Assembly: GCA_052146815.1 (NCBI GenBank)
Contig: JBKQMG010000015.1
Coordinates: forward strand, 1 to 8,530
Reading direction: 5' to 3'
DNA length: 8,530 bases
Origin: DATJZH01 sp052146815
GTDB lineage: Bacteria; Actinomycetota; Actinomycetes; Streptosporangiales; Streptosporangiaceae
The notes under the pieces: generated by a model
What the model saw: only the letters and a program-made list of their open reading frames with translations
The model's database searches: none
What the model was told of the DNA's origin: nothing
Shown here: positions 5,490 through 8,530 of the stretch, one piece after another
Layout of the letters: the number at the start of each line of letters is the position of its first letter
How positions within the stretch are numbered: the first letter of the stretch is position 1
Translations under genes and position numbers: made by a program

Positions 5490-6475
5490 CTCTGATCGCG
5501 CCGACGCTTCAGTCGTTCTTCACCGACCGGCTCGCCCTGCAGCGCCAGGCGAGTCCCCGCACCGTCGCGGCCTACCGCGACACCCTCAAGCTGCTGCTCG
5601 GCTTCGTACACGCCCAAAGCGGCAGGCTGCCGTCCCAGCTTGACTGGGACGACCTGGACGCCGCGACGATCTCCGCGTTCCTGAACCACCTGGAAGCCGA
5701 TCGGAATAACAGCACCCGGACTCGCAATGTCCGCCTGACAGCGATCCGCTCATTGTTCTGCTACGCGGCGCTGCGGCATCCCGAGCACGCGCTGACTATC
5801 CAGCGTGTCCTGGCGATCCCGCCGAAGCGGTTCGACAAGCGGGTCGTGACGTTCCTGACCTCAGCCGAGGTAGATGCCCTCGTCGCCGCCCCTGATCAGT
5901 CTCGCTGGGAAGGACGCCGCGACCGGGTCCTGATGCTCCTGGCCATCCAGACCGGCCTTCGGGTGTCCGAGCTGACCGGCCTGAACTGCGGCGACGTCAC
6001 CCTGGGCACCGGCGCGAGCGTCCGCTGCGTCGGAAAAGGCCGCAAGCAGCGCGCTGTTCCCCTCAGCGCACCGGTCGCAATGCTGCTGCAGGCATGGCTG
6101 CGTGAACGCGGGGGCCGGCCTCCAGACCCCCTGTTCCCCACCCGCACCGGCCGGCGGCTAAGCCGCGATGCCGTCGCGCTACGGGTCACTACTCATGCAG
6201 CGGCCGCAGCCCGGGGCTGCCCGTCGCTCGCGGGCAAGAAAGTTCATCCGCACGTCCTGCGTCATAGCTGCGCAATGTCCCTGCTGCAAGCCGGCGTCGA
6301 CACATCCGTGATCGCCCTCTGGCTCGGACACGCCGGGGTCCGGTCAACCGACGCCTACGTTCACGCCGACATGAAGATGAAGGAGAAAGCCCTCGCCCTC
6401 ACCACGCCCGCCCAGGCACAGCCCGGTCGCTACCGCCCGACCGACAAGGTGCTCGCGTTCCTCGACAGCTTGTAA
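5486..6475 (+). CDS. ritC: Tyrosine recombinase, third gene of the RIT trio
   Basis: This 329-residue XerC/D-like recombinase starts at ATG 5486, overlapping the ritB stop (ATGA). The N-terminal SAM-like domain spans about residues 7-95 (SPRTVAAYRDTLKLLLGF, then TRTRNVRLTAIRSLF) and the catalytic domain about 122-305. Catalytic residues are Arg159 (QTGLRVSEL), Lys184 (VGKGRKQR), His256 and Arg259 (HPHVLRHS), His282 (WLGHAG) and Tyr291 (STDAYVHAD). Its TAA stop (6473-6475) is followed at once by an inverse copy of the terminal motif, so there is no room for a separate terminator before the right end structure. It is the most typical integrase of the three. Conserved active sites in all three genes suggest selection for their joint function. 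Confidence 0.93.
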   Translation: MTLIAPTLQSFFTDRLALQRQASPRTVAAYRDTLKLLLGFVHAQSGRLPSQLDWDDLDAATISAFLNHLEADRNNSTRTRNVRLTAIRSLFCYAALRHPEHALTIQRVLAIPPKRFDKRVVTFLTSAEVDALVAAPDQSRWEGRRDRVLMLLAIQTGLRVSELTGLNCGDVTLGTGASVRCVGKGRKQRAVPLSAPVAMLLQAWLRERGGRPPDPLFPTRTGRRLSRDAVALRVTTHAAAAARGCPSLAGKKVHPHVLRHSCAMSLLQAGVDTSVIALWLGHAGVRSTDAYVHADMKMKEKALALTTPAQAQPGRYRPTDKVLAFLDSL

Positions 6476-6540
6476 CTATGCCGAGACCCAGCCACAGGCA
6501 GCCCGCCCACCAAGCCCGCACGATCGCCCCCTCGGCATAG
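6476..6540. repeat. 10-bp inverted repeat at the right RIT end, following the ritC stop
   Basis: CTATGCCGAG (6476-6485) pairs perfectly with CTCGGCATAG (6531-6540) across a 45-base loop. The left arm also pairs with TCGGCATAG at 6549-6557. This inner inverse copy mirrors the one at 3276-3284 on the left end. As RNA it could also form a 3' structure on the rit transcript. Confidence 0.75.
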
Positions 6541-6557
6541 TCGCGGTGTCGGCATAG
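6533..6557 (-). repeat. Right terminal inverted repeat of the RIT element (25 bp, perfect)
   Basis: The 25 bases are the exact reverse complement of 3181-3205. They carry CGGCATAG at 6533-6540 and TCGGCATAG at 6549-6557. GTCGAC follows directly. Confidence 0.93.
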
Positions 6558-6563
6558 GTCGAC
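6558..6563. repeat. GTCGAC hexamer outside the right terminal inverted repeat
   Basis: This is the same hexamer as 3175-3180. Here it has the element arm TCGGCATAG on its left and istB sequence CAGGATCAG on its right. It is in frame with istB as Val-Asp codons 172-173, so it could belong to the element, to the host gene, or be shared as the crossover region. Confidence 0.6.
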
Positions 6564-7076
6564 CAGGATCAGGTCGTTGCGGAGCAGGTTCTCGATCACC
6601 TTCCCGACGGAGTTGCCGGCCAGGCCGCGGTAGAGAGTGTCGACCAGGTCAGCGGCGGTGAAGTAGCGGACCTTGTGCCCGGCGTGGACGGCGCTGATGC
6701 CGAGGGAGACCAGGACATGGCTCTTGCCGGTGCCGGCCGGCCCGACCAGGCAGAGATTCTCCCGGGCAGTGATCCATTCCAGGGTGGCCAGGTAGTCCAG
6801 GGTGGGGCCGGGAATCGAGCATGCGGACCGGTCCAGCTCGTCGAGGGCCTTGATGACGGGGAACGCGGCGTTCCTCATCCGGGTCCGGGCATTCAATGCC
6901 TCGCGGGCGGAGATCTCCGCCTCGATCAGGGTCCGCAGCAGTTCCCCGGGTGCCCACCGCTGGGTCTTCGCGGTGATCAGCAGCTCGGGGGCGAGCTGGC
7001 GCATGGCGGCGAGCTTGAGCCGCCGCAGCCCGGCCACGAGGTCGGGTGCCAGCGGCGGCGCCGCGGCGGCGGTCAT
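6564..7076 (-). pseudogene. istB: istB, 5' part (codons 1-171), cut at Walker B by the RIT element
   Basis: IstB is the AAA+ helper ATPase that assists the IS21 transposase in target selection. This half begins at ATG 7076, overlapping the istA stop (ATGA). The N-terminal domain (about residues 10-85) includes LKLAAMRQLAPELLITAK. The AAA+ domain opens at about 90, with Walker A GPAGTGKS at 112-119. The frame then reaches IENLLRNDLIL and enters the RIT element exactly where Walker B should be completed. Read-through into the element would add a foreign tail and stop near 6399, giving 225 residues with no Walker B acidic pair, sensor or C-terminal part, so it cannot act as a normal ATPase. The remaining 88 codons are at 2888-3154. 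Confidence 0.92.
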
Positions 7077-8530
7077 GACAGCGCTCCGATCGCATAGTCG
7101 GCCAGCGGCCGGACCGGGACGGCAGGCAGGTCGAGCGGGAGTGCGTCACCGGCCGGGCCCCGGGGCCCGGGCACGCCCGCCCCGGCGGCCAGGATCGACC
7201 GGATGCCGGCGGCCCGCCACCGGCAGAACGCGACCGCCCGGTCCAGCGCAGCCAGGAATTCCTCCTCGCCGTGGGCTGCGCGCAGCGTGTTCAGCTCAGC
7301 CAGCTCGGCGGGCAGCCGGGTGGCACCGGACGCGGCCGCGCCGGTGATGAACGCCTCGGCGACCGGCCCGAGGGCGCAGAATTCTCTCTCCGCCGCGGTC
7401 TTCGGCCGGACTGCCCGGCGCGGGGTATCCGGCCGCGGGCCCCCGTAATGCTCATCGCGGACCGAGGCCTCGCCTGGCGCGACCAGGGTGTGCTCAGCGA
7501 CCACTTCTCCCGTGGCAGCGATGATCGTCACAAGCCGCCCGTCGTCGGTGCGCAACTGCACCTGCGAGCCGATCAGCCGGGTCGGGACGGAGTAACGCGC
7601 CGATGCGAAACGGACGCAGGACAGCCTGCCGGCCTTGCGGGTGGTCATCTTGCCGATGCTGGCCCGCAGCGAAGGAAGCGGGCGAGCAGTTCCCGTTCGG
7701 TCAGCATCCGCTCCGCCGCGACCGCGCAGATCTCGCTGTGCACGACGCCGTTGACGTCGGCGCACCAGGCCCGGGCAGCGGCGTCCGCCGCGGTCAGGTC
7801 ACCGAACGGCGCCTGCGCCACCATCAGGCCGGCCCTTGGCATAGCCGGCAAGGTTCCCGGCAATCCCTTTCGATTCCGGGTCCGCGGCCTCGCAGAAATC
7901 AGGCCGGAACCCGTAATGGCCGGCGAAGCGGACGTACTCGGCGGCGGGCACCACGACGCTGGCGACGACGCCGCCCTTCAGGCAGCCCATCCGGTCCGCG
8001 AGCACCTTGCCCGGCACCCCGCCGAGGGTCTCGAAGCACTCCGCCAGCATCGCCAGCGTCGTCTCCGCCCGCTCGTCAGCGGCGAACCGCACGAACCGGA
8101 CCCGCGACCACGCCAGCACCGCGCAGAACACGTGCAGCCCGCCTTCGGCGCCCCAGTCGATCACCAGATGCTCACCCGGCGACCACACCGCCGGACGCCG
8201 GCCACGATGATGATCCCGGCGCCACACCTGCTTTTGCGCCGCGACCAGCCGCCGGAAATTCCGCGGCGACCCGCTATATCCCGCGGCCCGCGCCGCCGGC
8301 AGCAGCCGCTTCGCCGAGATCCGCGCCGACGTCTTGCCCACCCGCTCCGCCACCAGCGTGGCCACGACATCGTAGTTGCGCTCACGCGGCGCCCGCACCG
8401 GGGCCAACACCACGGACTTTAGGTGTTTGCGGCGTGCCGGGTTGTTACGGTCCGCATGTCTTTTACCTGTCGTTGAGTCCGTTTTCATGGCTTCGGCGGT
8501 TATGTGCGGGCATGGCTGCGGCCCGTCTAT
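7073..8530 (-). pseudogene. istA: istA, IS21-family DDE transposase with two frameshifts, N-terminus beyond the window
   Basis: IstA catalyses IS21 cleavage and strand transfer. From the right edge the frame reads APRERNYDVVATLVAERVGK and RISAKRLLPAARAAGYSGS, then the rve core with Asp in LVIDWG and Asp in VLADRMG, to NLAGYAKG. An extra base near 7828 shifts it to LMVAQAPFGDLTAADAAARA and HSEICAVAAER. A missing base near 7680-7683 restores the original frame at LPSLRASIGKMTTRKAG, and it runs to ADYAIGALS and a stop overlapping istB. The segment that in relatives reads SKGIVEN reads SKGIAGN here, so the catalytic Glu is apparently Gly. The frame stays open to 8530. An ATG at 8488 has no ribosome-binding site and no visible helix-turn-helix follows it, so the true start is probably outside the window. 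It is almost certainly inactive. Confidence 0.88.

Larger units (their letters stand above)
3155..6563 (+). mobile_element. RIT element (recombinases in trio) inserted in istB
   Basis: Three consecutive, overlapping tyrosine recombinase genes fill the element. This is the defining layout of RIT elements, a known class of mobile DNA with no other cargo. The core, 3181-6557, is bounded by perfect 25-bp terminal inverted repeats, with GTCGAC outside each. A further 20-bp palindrome lies outside the left GTCGAC. I place the outer limits at 3155 and 6563 because deleting exactly that span fuses the two istB halves in frame and rebuilds the Walker B segment as DLILLDEAGF. The trinucleotide CAG flanks both sides (3152-3154 and 6564-6566) and could be a 3-bp duplication or simply repeated Leu codons. 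There is no passenger gene. All three genes look intact, so the element may be active. Confidence 0.88.
2825..8530 (-). mobile_element. IS21-family insertion sequence (istA-istB), degraded, interrupted by a RIT element and cut by the window edge
   Basis: The two genes read istA then istB on the minus strand with a 4-bp overlap (7073-7076), which is the standard IS21 layout. The istB-side end begins at about 2825 with TGTCAACGGCCAGG and carries two binding-type repeats before the istB stop at 2888. The istA-side end lies beyond 8530, so the full length and any target duplication cannot be checked. Three lesions make it non-autonomous: two istA frameshifts, a probable Glu-to-Gly change in the istA active site, and insertion of a RIT element in istB. 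It could only move with proteins supplied in trans. Confidence 0.85.

Noticed and set aside
6399..6563. C-terminal tail of the istB read-through frame as a novel domain
   Set aside because: These 55 codons are the RIT right end and the antisense of ritC's last codons. The true IstB C-terminus is found at 2888-3154.
7271..8422. Long plus-strand open frame of 383 codons
   Set aside because: It is antisense to istA. The product is rich in Arg, Ala and Pro with no motif, whereas the minus strand matches IstA along the same span. Long antisense frames are normal in high-GC genes.
1..8530. CRISPR array, rRNA or riboswitch
   Set aside because: I saw no regularly spaced repeats of 24 bases or more, no rRNA-like conserved blocks and no aptamer-like leader in the gene-free stretches.

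Overview
The window is high-GC DNA with actinobacterial codon use (GC-rich third positions, GTG/TTG starts, tightly overlapping genes). I cannot name the genus. It is an accessory region: a few small chromosomal genes and gene wrecks on the left, and nested mobile DNA on the right.

Bases 1-2824. The possible tail of a plus-strand gene (1-102) converges on a minus-strand pair: a MarR-type regulator (770-1207) followed 29 bp later by an isochorismatase-like hydrolase (186-740). A perfect 8-bp inverted repeat sits directly against the regulator's start codon and is a good candidate operator. Next come two broken pieces in the same direction: a phosphoribosyltransferase fragment (1512-1748) that runs into a frameshifted rve (DDE) transposase fragment (1749-1977). 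A small intact dimeric alpha/beta-barrel (ABM-like) protein follows (2120-2440), then about 380 bp with no gene but one structured inverted repeat.

Bases 2825-8530. An IS21-family element (istA-istB, minus strand) runs off the right edge. Its istB-side end, with two transposase-binding-type repeats, starts at about 2825. istA has two compensating frameshifts and appears to have lost its catalytic glutamate. istB is cut in the codons for its Walker B motif by a second element of about 3.4 kb (3155-6563).

That inner element is a RIT (recombinases in trio) element: three consecutive tyrosine recombinase genes, ritA-ritB-ritC, on the plus strand. Each overlaps the next by 4 bp, and each keeps all six catalytic residues. 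The ends carry perfect 25-bp terminal inverted repeats next to GTCGAC on both sides, and each end adds one inverted inner copy of the 8-9 bp CTATGCCGA motif. Removing 3155-6563 joins the istB halves in frame, which gives a precise view of the insertion. RIT elements are a described class. What deserves a second look here is the mirrored end architecture, the extra 20-bp palindrome on the left end only, the palindromic crossover site predicted for a circular form, and the exact target site.
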